Source: Hofstenia miamia (taxonomy: Eukaryota > Xenacoelomorpha > Acoela). From it: DNA of 64,000 nt. The notes under the pieces were generated by a model. It saw only the letters and a program-made list of their open reading frames with translations. It was not told the origin of the DNA and made no database searches. Within the stretch, counting starts at the first letter, position 1; each line of letters opens with the position of its first letter. Location: contig SCFE01000093.1 in assembly GCA_004352715.1 (NCBI GenBank), positions 1,095,268-1,159,267 on the forward strand, read 5' to 3'. Position numbers and translations under genes: made by a program. This document shows positions 23,883-36,263 of this stretch, in pieces.

Positions 23883-24727
23883 CTAAGAGGAAATAATTTC
23901 AAGAGATCGTCTCATTCGACCGTAAACCTTTGAGGGTGGAGAATGGTGTAGAGTGAACGTTTTAATGTCTCTGTTGATGAGAGTTTTCGCTAACTCCTCA
24001 AATCCACCATTAAGCCAAGGGCACCAATAGAAATGGTCGGTTTGCAATTGGATTTCACGACAAGGTTTTTCATCGTCAAAATTCAACTGTGAGAAATTCC
24101 ATGTGCCGAGCTTTCGAAGACAATATTCACAGGCAAAATACGATTCTAAACATAAAAATGGACTGTGTATTTTTGAAGCATTTTTTCATTATCGACATGC
24201 CTATCAGAAAACATTAAAAGCAAATTTTACAAAATACAATCAAGATTCTTAAAGTACAAAAACATGGTAGGAAACAATTAAATAAAGTTGAATAATTAAA
24301 GTTCTTTCCAAAATCAACTTTAATGTTCGAATTAAATATAACTATAGGCTATTTCACTTGAAATTGACTTCAGAATTTTCGAATGGAAATGATTCTGTGA
24401 ATATGAAAAATATTTTCAATTGAAAAACCTCTCATGCATAAATGTTTCTTATCTTTGATGTCCGTTAATATGCTCCTTAATTTTTGTCACCAAGCTAAAG
24501 AAAGAAAGAAATTTTTACATTCAACTACGAACACATCCTAAAATAGGCGAAGCTTAAGTCATCAAGCAAGCAAAGAACATCAATAATTATGAATAATAGC
24601 GTAGTCAATTGTAAATATTTATTTCCCCGCATATTTTTAATGATGATGATTTTGAGAATCGAAACCGGTCTATATTTTTCATAGCGTTTAAAAATGAATA
24701 CTGAAAAACTCAGTATATCGACTTCTA

Positions 24728-24781
<54 letters not shown>

Positions 24782-27700
24782 CTTTTTTATTCTTCTGTAT
24801 ACTACATTCAATTGCAGTTCCTATATCATATTTAATTTTATAAAACAGTCTATATATATATATNNNNNNNNNNNNNNNNNNNNNNNNNNNNNNNNNNNNN
24901 NNNNNNNNNNNNNNNNNNNNNNNNNNTATATATATATATATAATTAGTAAAAAAATTATTTAATATTTATTTTAACCCTTTAAATGCCCAAGCACAAATG
25001 CAATTATTCAAAAAATATAATAGATGTAATATGTAGTGCTAAGTGGTGTATCTAAAACATCTCAGTAGAAAAATCAACATTTTCTTATATGTAAGATAAC
25101 ATGTTTATAAGAAATTAAAATCTAACACTTGATTTAAATTTTCATACATAAAACACATTAAAAAATTGCGAAATATCTGTGGTTTATGTTGCAACATAGC
25201 TACCACTGATTAAAAAGCCTGATGTGCCAAATATGACACACGTAGTTTTCCAATTAATGCCGCTAGTCTTTTTCTATTAGTAGTAATCTTTGTATATATT
25301 TATATTGCCTTACTCACAATGATGAATATAATATCTTGACATTATATAGGCATATAGCAAAGACCTCATCAACTGTGTTAATGCCTATGTTATTGAGTTC
25401 TATTGCGGGCTTCTGACATGAATTTTGGCTTATTTGTGATAAATGGTGGCACCACATGGCCATAAAAGAAACATTAGCTATTAAGCAAATAAAAATATTG
25501 GGTTGAGAAAAGTCAGGGAGTGCTCTAAAATTGATGTGCCATATATGGCACACCAAGCATTTAAGGCCTAAGTTTCAATTGCGTTGATGCCACAAATGCA
25601 CAGTGGGCTAAACTGGCATTTTGGTGGACATTTGGCGATAACTTAAGTATTCATGATGCTAGAAGACTCAATGAGGGCTCGTTTAAAAACTTGTGATATG
25701 TGGAAACAACTCAAAAATTTACATTGGGGGCCTGGTGCGAGTTTTCCATTTTTTAGGCTTTATTGCCTAAAATACAAAAATCACAATAATTCGAGTTTAA
25801 AACAAGATAGAGACGTCATCGAGTGCTTTTTGGAAAGTCAAAAAAGTGTTATTGTTTCTATCTACAAGACTATATATCGATCTCTAACGAATTACTAACA
25901 ACTCAGTTTTGTTCAGTTTTGTAAGCAATGACAATGACTCAGCAATACTTTCTTTCATCTGTAAAATTACACAATAATACAATGGAGATATTTAAAGTTC
26001 AGAGAAGAAAGATAATTTAAATAAATTAATAGCATTATCATTATTATATAATTGTATCAAGTCCTTATTTCTCGTAGAAAAATCATTTTAAGGTATGGTA
26101 TACACCACTACATAAACAACATTACTTTTAAGACCCTAACAATACAACCAAATAAATGATGCACTACACTCATATATGTAAAAATTAAAGAAAAATCAAT
26201 ATCAGAACAAACAAAACTAAATGATGAATTAATTTCTACCATTAAATTCATGGAAAAATTATCAAAATTTTCAGATTTTGATTTAAGATGAATATATAAC
26301 ATATTTTTAAGAAAGGAAAGAATTAACAGTGCTAATATTGAGCATATAAGAGTTGGTTATTTGAACTTCCAATGCCCATAGCTTTCAGAAATATGTATGA
26401 TTTAGGACTGCCAGATAAACACTTTTAGGACTATTTTATATTTTTGGTGAAAAATATTGCGGAAACTTTGAAAAATTATGTTGAATTTTGGAGGGGGAGA
26501 TGGAGGGGCAATAAATTGTCATTGTGCTCAAATCGTTTAGGAATTTGACTTAAGGCTTATTTTGCTCTGAAAGGCCCACATTATGCATTTTTAGTAATAT
26601 TCTAGATAGAAAAACAAAATGTTTCACAATAAGATAAGCATTTTTGATGGATAACTTTGCTTTGTCTAGCATCCAGTTCTAATTTTATACAAGAATCTTA
26701 CATTATAACGAGTGTAATTTTCATGGAGTTCTGAAAACAAAAGTATCCATAACTTTTGAACAAATTGTATAGTTTAATGATAGATTAAAACACAAAAAAA
26801 AGAAGCTGTTTTTTTTACAAATGTCCACCTCTTGGTCCACTGTGAAATGGTTGAAGTCATGAATGAATTTGATGACAGTGATGCTCAACCTATTATTGAC
26901 TTATTGACTGCTTAATAGATTCTGTAAAGCACTCGTTATAAGTAGTTGTAAATCATTATGACCTACTATATGGTAAACATTGATATTTCTTAAAACATAC
27001 TTTTGAAGTCTGTAGAACCGTTGATTGTACTCACATAAAAATTCTAGGGCTTCCTTGCAAAATGCTTTTGAGGATATAAACAGAAAATTTTTATAATATT
27101 AAATTTTCCGAGTTATTTACGATTTTGAGTGTTAACTTGTCGATATTTCAACAGCCAGAAAGTGTTCATGACAGCAAAACAGATATATTGATCTATAAAT
27201 GAAAAAACTAGAAGTAGAAGCATCAGTGGAATCTTATTTGGATACAGTGGTCATCTATGTCTAAAGCTGTTCGCCAGCACCTCTTTGAATGGTCATATAA
27301 ATGAAGAAATATGTTGCGATGTTCATAAAAAGGCAAGAGTAATAATTGAGCAAATATTTGGGAAAAAACGATATTATTGGATAGAGAGGTACTTTGAATT
27401 ACATTCTTAGCATTAATTTTTGAGTAACTGGGTCACCGAATTGAAAAGATAGAGCATTGAGCGCAATACACAAGCGATGAAGGTTTTGTTTTTTGCAGTT
27501 TCTTTATCGTGCTTGCTTTCATTAAAAGTCCAATAGAGGGTTGCTAAATACTGATGCTGACATAGAACGAACAAGAATCCTAGGTTTGCCATCTTGAGCT
27601 AGCTTAGCAGAACCCTTTTTATGATTATACTAGTACCTCAAAACAAAATTGTCATTAACAAAACAGGCCCGTGAATAGGTAATCAGCATTTACAATTTTT

Positions 27701-30497
27701 TGGATTATAGAAACAAGCAAATTTTCAGGTGTACGTGTAATAAGCTTTTCGTTATCTTCGAAATAATTATTGTATTCGACATCACAGAGGTGTTCACAGA
27801 GCAAACAACGTCTCATTCCCGCCAAAATCATTAGGCGTTATTGCTCTTTTAAGCACAGGACAAAAAAGGATAAAGAAATTAAATCAAATATTTAGAGCAA
27901 CTAAAACCAGAAAATAAAGCAATAACTTTAGCATTGGATGACACTGTCAACCTATCTAAAAACGTAACACCTTGAGATAAAATGTACCAAATTTGAAAAA
28001 GACCCCAAATTTTTACTTATGCCCGGTTCTTCTTGAGCCATGATCATTCAATCATAATTAATATAGAAATAAACGGAAAATATACTAAAAGTGATAGAAT
28101 AATATCCATTATTGATTATCAAAATCGTAAGTGCCTCGAAGCATCGCAATTTGGTGGATCGCAAAATTCGCAAAGCATATGATCTCCAAGGGAAAATTAC
28201 TCTCAACGAAACACCAATGCAAAAAGCATCCCTACCAAAATGTGATAAACTAGGCAGATACTCTTTGAAGAATATCAGCAGATTGATTAACACCAATTCA
28301 TACTTTCAAGCTCCTATGCTAGCAACTAACTTCATGTGTACGACCTGACTAAAAATTGTCACCTTCATGCCAATTAGCGTAATAATTATGTAGCATCCAG
28401 TGAGGTTTAGAGCGGCCAATTTTACAGTCTCAAACTAACGAAACGATTGTTAAATATGAGCAAGGTTGGCAAATATGTATTTTTTTTGCAAAAATGGGTT
28501 TAAACGTTTTAGACAATGTTTTATTTGCTCTAAGCAGAACCAAATCAAGGTAACAATTTTTATTGAAAGCACATAGAGTAGCAAAGATTGAATTATGATA
28601 TACCTATCAACATTCATTTTCAGTTTATAAACGTAAACAAAACGCTAATTTTTCTATATAAATTCAGCAATAGAAGTACAAATAGACAAATTCCAAAAAA
28701 TATTTTCCAAACTTTCCACAAAGTTCTATAAAATTGAAAAAAACATTTAAAAAACATTTGCTAAAACCACATGCTTTTGAATTTACTTGAACCATTTATT
28801 GGTTGGCCCACATCTTTTGATGATACAGCCTTAACTTTGAGCGGCATTCTCATTGTGATGAATGAAAACACCTCAAATTGACATTAAGACAATGTCAAAA
28901 TTCAATGTTAACAATTAAAATGAACTTATGTGACAAAGGTGAAACAATGCTTAAATTCTTTTTACTGTTTATAAATTGATAAATGTTATATGGCAACATA
29001 AACTGTTGCAGTGGCAATCTTGAGTAGAAAGTTCAATAATACAGATGTGGGCAATACATTTAGCGAATACGATTATGTGAACAATACTATTATTGATAAA
29101 AACTACTGATAATGATAATGCGTGTCATACCCAGCGCATTCAGTAGATCCATATTTGTGACACAGAAGGCCGAAAGTTTTTACAGCAAACTAACAAAATA
29201 CAGATAATTCAAACGATTAAACGCGCACTTTAACTGATCAATTTCCAGGAAATTCCAGTCCAAACTTAGTGCAACTTCTATAAACCTTAAATTTTAGATT
29301 TCCACTTTGCAGAATTAAATTAAAGCATTTCTCATGCAACTAATAAATCAGCAAGTAATGCACAATTCGTCAAATTGCGTGTTATATAAAATCAGCAATA
29401 TTGTTAGATCCCGAGTGTTCTTAAAACACTTAGTTCTCGCTGAAAGAATCAAATATAAATTGCTTTTGAATTGTTGGTATCATTCTAATAAGAATCAACA
29501 CTAAATATTAAAAACAAACCTTCAACATTGAAACACCAGCCATGAGAAATTAAACCAAAAATAATTCGATCTTTTTGTGATTCTTCAGAAAATTGTACAC
29601 CTTGTATACATGACTCAGAAATTAATACTGACTCCAATTCAGAATGAAAATTTGAAACCAGAGGCAATGAATCCAGTTGGTGCAACAAACTTTTATCTAT
29701 TACTCAAAAAGTGAAAAAAAATTAAATAAAATGTCTACACTACATTAATCAACATAGTTTAAAAAATGAGTTTGATGGAAACATATTCAATGGTCATACT
29801 TCAAACAATCACTTGTAAATTTTTTGGATGAATCAATGTGTCGTTTCGAATCAATTACATCGAATTGTTAAGTTCATTGTATACTTTATCCGGCTGATAT
29901 AAAACATCATCATACATACATACATGTATATTATAATATGCCTAATGTTTAGATTTTTGTGGCATATATCTATTGGAATTAAATACAAAATTATCACTTT
30001 TTGAGAAATTTTCATGAGTTCGTATTTCTTCAAAGTCAATGTTAATAAATGATTCATCGCAAAAATTGGTGGACCATGAACACAATTCGGAATGTTCCTT
30101 GAGAAGCATTTCTTCAGAAAACTTTGGTGATAAAGCATTTATAAACTCCTAAAAGTGGGTATTAGAACTAATAAATGTATATAATATTGGAGGTAATCAT
30201 GAAATACTTCATTTTATGAGCTATTATATATTAAATATAGCTGAAATAACTAACCTGACAGGAAACACATTGCAGAGTATCTTCAGCAATATTAACCCAA
30301 CCATATCGTGCACATTGAAGAGGTGATGCTGTTTTTGGTTTGGCCATCCACCAATGAAGCTTAAATGTTTTAACTCTTTTAACGAACTCATTCTTAGAAT
30401 GTGAATTAGAAATCACCTGATTTGCCAAAGGCTGTGTAACTTCGGTCAATACATTCTTCACTTGACGCACAGAGCGCAGACATTCTACACCATCCAT
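23883..30497 (-). CDS. ZC3HC1: ZC3HC1 (NIPA-like) C3HC zinc-finger protein
   Basis: Four exons join in phase: 30255-30497, 29998-30148, 29520-29696 and 23883-24145, predicting 277 aa. The first exon holds the C3HC signature SPLQCARYGW ... LQCVSCQ (about 64-81). The second adds the distal KEHSELCSW. The last has CEYCLRKLGTWNF, then FYWCPWLNGG, the conserved C-terminal zinc-binding repeat. Vertebrate NIPA is a nuclear protein described as an F-box-like adaptor for cyclin B1 turnover and as a nuclear-basket component. The protein is much shorter than human (about 502 aa) because the linker between the two halves is nearly absent. The last intron is 5.4 kb and holds a gap and a piggyBac relic. 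A TTTTAG immediately precedes the ATG, so an upstream coding exon or a trans-splice site is possible. The stop lies 86 bp before the PKMYT1 ATG. Confidence 0.87.
24150..24720. other. ZC3HC1 intron, no element recognised
   Basis: AT-rich intronic DNA. Confidence 0.5.
24729..24945. repeat. (TA)n arrays with a 63-nt gap
   Basis: TA dinucleotide array at about 24729-24777. A second TA array is interrupted by N from 24864 to 24926 and resumes to about 24942. Confidence 0.95.
24972..25575 (-). mobile_element. Short piggyBac-like relic
   Basis: It begins TTAA then CCCTTTAAATGCCC. The right end (GCATTTAAGGCC, about 25557-25568) is an imperfect inverted counterpart, which fits piggyBac's TTAA target. 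A palindromic motif GTGCCATATATGGCAC sits at 25535-25550, with a related copy near 25224. A minus-strand frame at 25314-25556 contains KPAIELNNIGINTVDE, resembling the KPEI...GVDTVDQM block of piggyBac transposases. Only about 600 bp remain, so this is an internally deleted copy. Confidence 0.5.
25600..29480. other. ZC3HC1 intron, no supported gene
   Basis: Long AT-rich stretch. Frames near 25653, 26108 and 28112 have no recognisable domain, motif or splice context. Confidence 0.5.
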
Positions 30498-30710
30498 CTA
30501 AAACTATACAAATAATGAAACTGGGGGATTTCATTTTAAAATTCATTTTAAAAGTTTTGATGAAAGTAGCATAGAATACCAGGTATTTCAACATGGTTAC
30601 AAATGTGAAATAATAATTGTTTCAAATTTTTAAAAGAATTATATGCTGATAAAAATAAATTCTAAATATACAGAAATACATATATGTACAAATAAGGCAG
30701 AATTAATAAT

Positions 30711-33700
30711 TCAGTTGACAAGTTTTAGTTTGGTAACGACAACCACTCTAAGATTCTGATCAAAAGAGGTACAAACTCCCAGGCCCTCCTTATCGAGGCT
30801 CCAGTCAAAAGAACCAAGAGGCTGAGAAGACAGAATCACATTTTGTAAACAGCTGACAGTTCCAAGAACTCCTTCCTTTTCATTATTTACTTCCTTAACC
30901 TAAACCATTCTTTTATTTTAGTAGTATGTAAAACACTTACTCGATGCGATGGATAATTGTACTGCCAAAGAAAGAGACTACCATTACCTCCAGAAGTCAT
31001 GAATATATCACGCTTTTGAGGAAGATGTGAAACTGACCACACCGTAGATTTGTGTGCCTTTTCAGAAAGACTGGAAAAGCCTTTCGTAGGATGTTGAGTA
31101 CGCATATCAAATAAATGAAAGCGCGATTCTAGAGTGGTAGCAACTAGCTTATTCATCACAATATCCTATAAAATTGTTACAACATGTTTATAAAATAACA
31201 TATACTTTTCTATCAAATTGTAGGGAGCAAACGCCATTCCCAATGTTTTTCTCCCAAAGAAGACCCATGTTCCGCAAGTCAAATAGCTTAATGTCGCCGT
31301 TATCATAGCCAGCAGCTACACATCTGTCCTCAACTGAATGCGCGTTACCAAAAGCAACAGCCCAACAATCTCGTGTACTTTCACTTGATGCCATTTTCAC
31401 TACTGGTTTATCAGGTTGTCTTTCGTCCCAAACTTTCACACTGCCATCTCGACTGCCAGTGACTAATTCAGGAGCTCCTTCACCTATAAAAGCATTAAGC
31501 GTTATTCAAATTCATAGAATCAATTACACGCCAATGATCACTTAAACAGCAATGCATGCAATACATAACAAGAAATTTATTAACTAGTCAAACTTACACG
31601 AAATAATATAAGAAAGCCATAATTTGTCATAAATTCCATCTGTATAGTAAAAACTAGAAGTTTAAAACCACTCACATTCATAGTAAGAACGCTTGCTGGC
31701 CATTTAATAATAAATATAAACTTCAAACACAACATCGCATGATACAAGGAAAAAATTGTGTGTGTTTTTATTTCCAACAAATTTTTCAAGCATCATTTAT
31801 TAATCCTAAAAAGCCAGCTAGGCTAAAGCCATAGCCTTTCAAATGAACAAGTATAAGACTATCGTGACAAATGCAATGAAAAGAATATACATAGATAATA
31901 AAGGCTCTGGTTTCGTAGCATTTTACTAAATGTCGTTGATAGCAACAAGAAAGAAGAGAATAGCAAACACAAAAGATTGAGGAGCACCACTAGTGACAGG
32001 CAGGAGAAAAGATAGACGAGTTGATTTTGACACACTCACGACGATTGGACAGGTAAGACCGAAAAAGTTTGGTGAAATCGGGCATCAAAACCAAATAAAG
32101 TTAATTTGTCAAGAAGAATAGACTGGGGAGCCGATCAAAATGTTTAAAAATGTCAAGAAAGATAATGCAACCAGGATCATTATGATAAGAGTGGAAATAG
32201 CAGTTTTTAATCAGTGAGCAAGTTAGTGATGGTAGAACGATCCGGATGTTAGTATGATGAGAAGAGGAGATGAGGTGACGAATTTGAAGGAACATGTAAG
32301 AAAGACAATGCGCTCAAAGATGATTAACAGCCGAGAAAGAATAGCTATTGGAAGGTACGAAGTGACTTGAGAGGAGGGAAGCTGATTGGATTTTAAAAGC
32401 GGAGAGATCCAAGATGACTTCCAGCAAGGCGGAAAACGTTTAGAGGAGCAAATGAAGAGAAGAGAAGCTTTGAATAGTTGGAAAGAGTTGAAGAGGTTTC
32501 ATGCATTACAAAGGATGGGACGCCGTCAAAATAGCAAAGACCAGAAAACATGCAGAACTTAAGCTTGAGGGAAATATTATGGGCGTTTAAATCAATGTCA
32601 CATAGGCGAATCAACGGGGAGGTGACAGGTGGACAGAGAGACAGGATCAGAGAAATTCGACGCAATATAGGCATTGGAGAGATTAGCTTTTTCCAGATCC
32701 GAATGAGCAGAAAAAAGGTTCAATTTCAAGCTGGGGAGGTCAGGTTTGGAATGAAGGGAATGCAAAAAAGAAAAATATTTTTAAAGAAATCCAGAACAGC
32801 TGAACAGCAAAAAGATTTTGTCCATGAAGTTGATGACCACTTCGGTGAGAGAGGAGAGTTTCAAAGAATCGGGAGGACCAGAACGACGTTTGAAAGATTC
32901 ACATTTATTCAAAGACTGTACATTAAGGGACGAGCAATAGAAAGGGAGAGAAACATGTTTTTCCGACGACGAGTAACAAATGAAGAAATAACATGATGAA
33001 GGAAGGATTAGCAGTCATCAGCAGAGAAAGAGTAGTTAAAAATTAGGAATGAAGAAGAGAGAGCAGTATTTAGAGATACAAAGTCACTTTTAGATCGTAC
33101 ATATTGAGGAGCAGCTGGACAAGTAGATGGGGAAATAGAATTGACGGAAAGTTTGAAGAAAAAAATGAGTGATCAGTTTAACAGGGACAGGGGACACAGA
33201 GGTGTCGAAAATGTGATCAGGGTGAGAGCACAAAATGAAAAGCAGGAAGTAGGAGAAAATAGAGGTTGTTCAAGAGAGTAAGGAGAGTTGTAAACAATCT
33301 GATCACTGAGAACAACAGCACAACCGCAACAGTAATCAAAGAAAAATATCAAAGGGGAGGGGTGGATGTCAAGGTTAGGGCGAGGTGAGGCAATGAGAAC
33401 ACCATCATCATACCATTAGAGAGATCCATACGGGAGGAAATTCTAAGTGTGGAGTTAGGAAAAATAACACTGTCAGCAACGGGGGGTCAAGCCAGGTTTA
33501 AGTAATGAAAGTGAAGTCAACAGGAGACTGCAAGAAGTTGTCAAAACTCAGATGACAGTTTAATGAAGCAAGGCTGTGAGCATTGGCGAGCAAAAAAGAG
33601 AAACCAGAGTTGCGACTAGGAATAAGTTTTAAGCTAGGAGGTGCAGATAGTCAATCACGACGAGGAGCATCACAACCGCAGGGACGAAGGACAAATTATT

Positions 33701-34674
33701 TGAGCTCAACATCAGAGAGACGATAGTATCGGATCAAGAGGCCATCCGACCGCACTTCAGGATCCATGAGAACATGGTGATACTCTTGAAGAACAGGTGG
33801 ATGACGCTGCCGGATACAACTCTGTAATTGAAAACAAGCTGGAGAAATTCTTACAAGTCCATAGATGTAGGATGGTAGGAACTGCCAAAAGAGCTAACTT
33901 ACCTTCACTAATTATGCGTTAACCTCAAATACTTGGTGTCAAGACGTTAAGCAGGTAACCTAAGAGAGAAGACATTTTCCATGCATGGACATGTGAAATC
34001 CCGAGATACCTTTGTAAGAGCTTTTGTAAAAGTTGAGCCTTAGCGAATTCGAAGTCCATAATTGAGGCACGGGGTGATTCCAATATGTAATGACTAAATT
34101 CATACAATACAAAAGCATGTCATTATGATTTTTCTGTATATTTCGTTTGTAGTTTGCATTTCTACATTTTTCTCTGGTGGTCTTAAACTTTTAGCGACGA
34201 CTGTAGAATAGAATAGCAAAAATATTAATTACCAATAAGAAGTCCACCAACGCCATCTATGCAATTAATAATTTCATCATGTGCCTTTAATACTGAATAA
34301 GTAGGACTGGCATTCAATTGCTCAACATCGTACACATTAAGATTTCCTTTAAAATCTCCTGTAGCAATGCGGCGTGCCATCAAATTTGATGCACCAAACG
34401 TCGAACATTTAATTGCGTCAGCTTTAATAACATCACAGTTCTAAACCAATAGTTCATGAAAAATATTCACATTAAAAGATTACAAATCCATTACCTGAAC
34501 AATATCTGATTTATTCAATTCATATATACAAAGTGCACCAGAGCCATTGGGTCTCGAACCCGAAACAACGAATCTGCAACTACGAGGTATCCATTTAGCA
34601 TCAAACAAGGTGAAATTAACAGATTTTTCAACATGTACAATTATTTGCGGCTTTTCAAATACTTCGGCAGCCAT
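30711..34674 (-). CDS. DNAAF10: WDR92 / DNAAF10, WD-repeat axonemal dynein assembly factor
   Basis: Five exons join in phase: 34495-34674, 34233-34440, 31206-31483, 30941-31165 and 30711-30899, predicting 359 aa (human 357). The N-terminus [15 protein letters not shown] and blocks such as [49 protein letters not shown] and SSFDWS/CTSFDQN-type ends follow the WDR92 family closely along the whole length as a beta-propeller. The protein works in the cytoplasm with the R2TP/prefoldin-like complex in folding axonemal dynein heavy chains, so the organism should make motile cilia or flagella. Introns of 54, 40 and 41 nt contrast with a 2.7-kb intron (31484-34232) that holds a dead LINE. An AG precedes the ATG by 4 nt. 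It is followed 213 bp later by ZC3HC1. Confidence 0.94.
31950..33840 (-). mobile_element. Degenerate Jockey/CR1-type LINE in WDR92 intron
   Basis: Read on the minus strand from 33840 downward, it shows LINE order. An endonuclease-like piece (LLANAHSL ... TWLDPP, about 33600-33450) comes first. Next is the pre-RT block [20 protein letters not shown] (about 32520-32460), then a [15 protein letters not shown]-type block (about 32350), a catalytic motif relic FLDIFKHFD (about 32135) and [15 protein letters not shown] with TSGAPQ (about 32050-31990). Many stops and frameshifts show it is dead. The insertion runs in the same direction as the host gene. Boundaries are approximate. Confidence 0.75.
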
Positions 34675-34689
34675 AAAACTAATTAAAAC

Positions 34690-36235
34690 TAAACGTACAA
34701 TACAGTATTGAGATTAACTTGAGATATAATAATTTGAAAGAAATGTTAGGATAAGGTACTGGAGATTAAAATTAATTTATTAAAATAAAATCAATCTAAA
34801 ATAAACGAACATATAGGCCTAAATGGTCTTGATCTATATAAACGGCCAATTGTCAGATTACTAGGGACGCCTAGTTCTGTACTATCAAACTAGCTTTTAA
34901 TGCGAATAAATATGTCTTATTAGCCAGTAAATTTTGATGTATCATTAGAAATTTATACTCAATGAAATTGTATTTTTTGATAAATTTTTTTATTCATGGA
35001 TAATATTTTCATTTGTAAGTAAAGTAGGTGATTGAATAATTTTATAGAACGTCACTTTTCAAATTAAATAATATTGCTTAATATTTACATAAATGAGATG
35101 ATAAAATAATCTCAATTTGTGTGAGTATAAATTTGAATTGCATGACTACAAATTCAATTTGCTTGACTATAATTTTAATTTGCATGAATAATAGTTAAAT
35201 TTACCTTCCTATGAATTCAATTTGCTTGGATAAAATTTCAATTTGGTAGGGAATTGTAAAAAGGGAGTTTTGAAGGTTTATAACAATTTACAGTCGACGT
35301 GCAAGGGCCGAAAAATCTGTCTATTATCTACCTAAGATAAGGACAGAATAGTTTAATCGACTGCTGTTTAATGCATGAAACTTTTTAGTTCCCATTTATT
35401 TAAGCGTTTTGTTCTTAGATTTATAATAAATTCTAATTCTAATATTATATGGAATTTTATGCAGCATAAATTATTCTGTATTCCCTTGATTCATGCTTTT
35501 TTATGCCTTAGAGATTACTAATAATAGTAATTGATGCACTTGCAATTCGATATTTACATTTAACTTACTACTCTGAACAGTGAAATAATGATGCGTACAT
35601 TAAAGTAGACACAAAAATCACAAACATAGTATCCTTGCAATGAACATTGAATAAGCACACTTTAAACTGATGTAAATCTTTCATGCACGCGACGTTATAA
35701 ATAATCGAAATACCACATAATTCAGACAACAATTGCAATATTATCTGAAAGCCATTTGCAGCAAGAATATCAAACGATGTATTAGTTTTTGCGTATCTGA
35801 GGAATCCTTAGGATTTAAAATAGTGCATTAATTAGAAAAAAAAGTAGTGACCAGGGATGGATTAAACTTATAGTTCAAATATACTCATTACCGATAGTGC
35901 TAGCTAAAATTGTAGGAACATCTACAAGAGAGGCAATCGCAGCATTTGTTTGGAAATAAATACATTCCCTAAAAATCTAAATTAGTCAAGAAATTTACCG
36001 AAACCAATTAAAATTACAACAGTACAATTCGTTTAGAATGGCAATAAAAATATAAATAAAAGCATTTGACATAGTAACTAAATAAAAAATAACTTATAGT
36101 AAGGCATGCATACCTTGTCTACTTTGAGCTATCATTGTGCGCATGTTGCAGCCCTTCCTTATATTTATTAAATCGCGTAAGTAGTGTTTACCAAAGAGCC
36201 AAGACATCAAATCCAAACAATTCATAAGTAATTAG
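34690..36235. other. Intergenic, upstream of WDR92
   Basis: AT-rich. Around 35100-35240 short AATTTGCTTGA-like units recur imperfectly. No gene recognised. The WDR92 promoter should lie at its left end. Confidence 0.5.
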
Positions 36236-36263
36236 GTTTTCAGAAATACCACTCTGATCTATA

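Noticed and set aside
32550-32996. Plus-strand 148-codon frame
   Set aside because: Antisense to the degenerate LINE; the minus strand carries the recognisable motifs.
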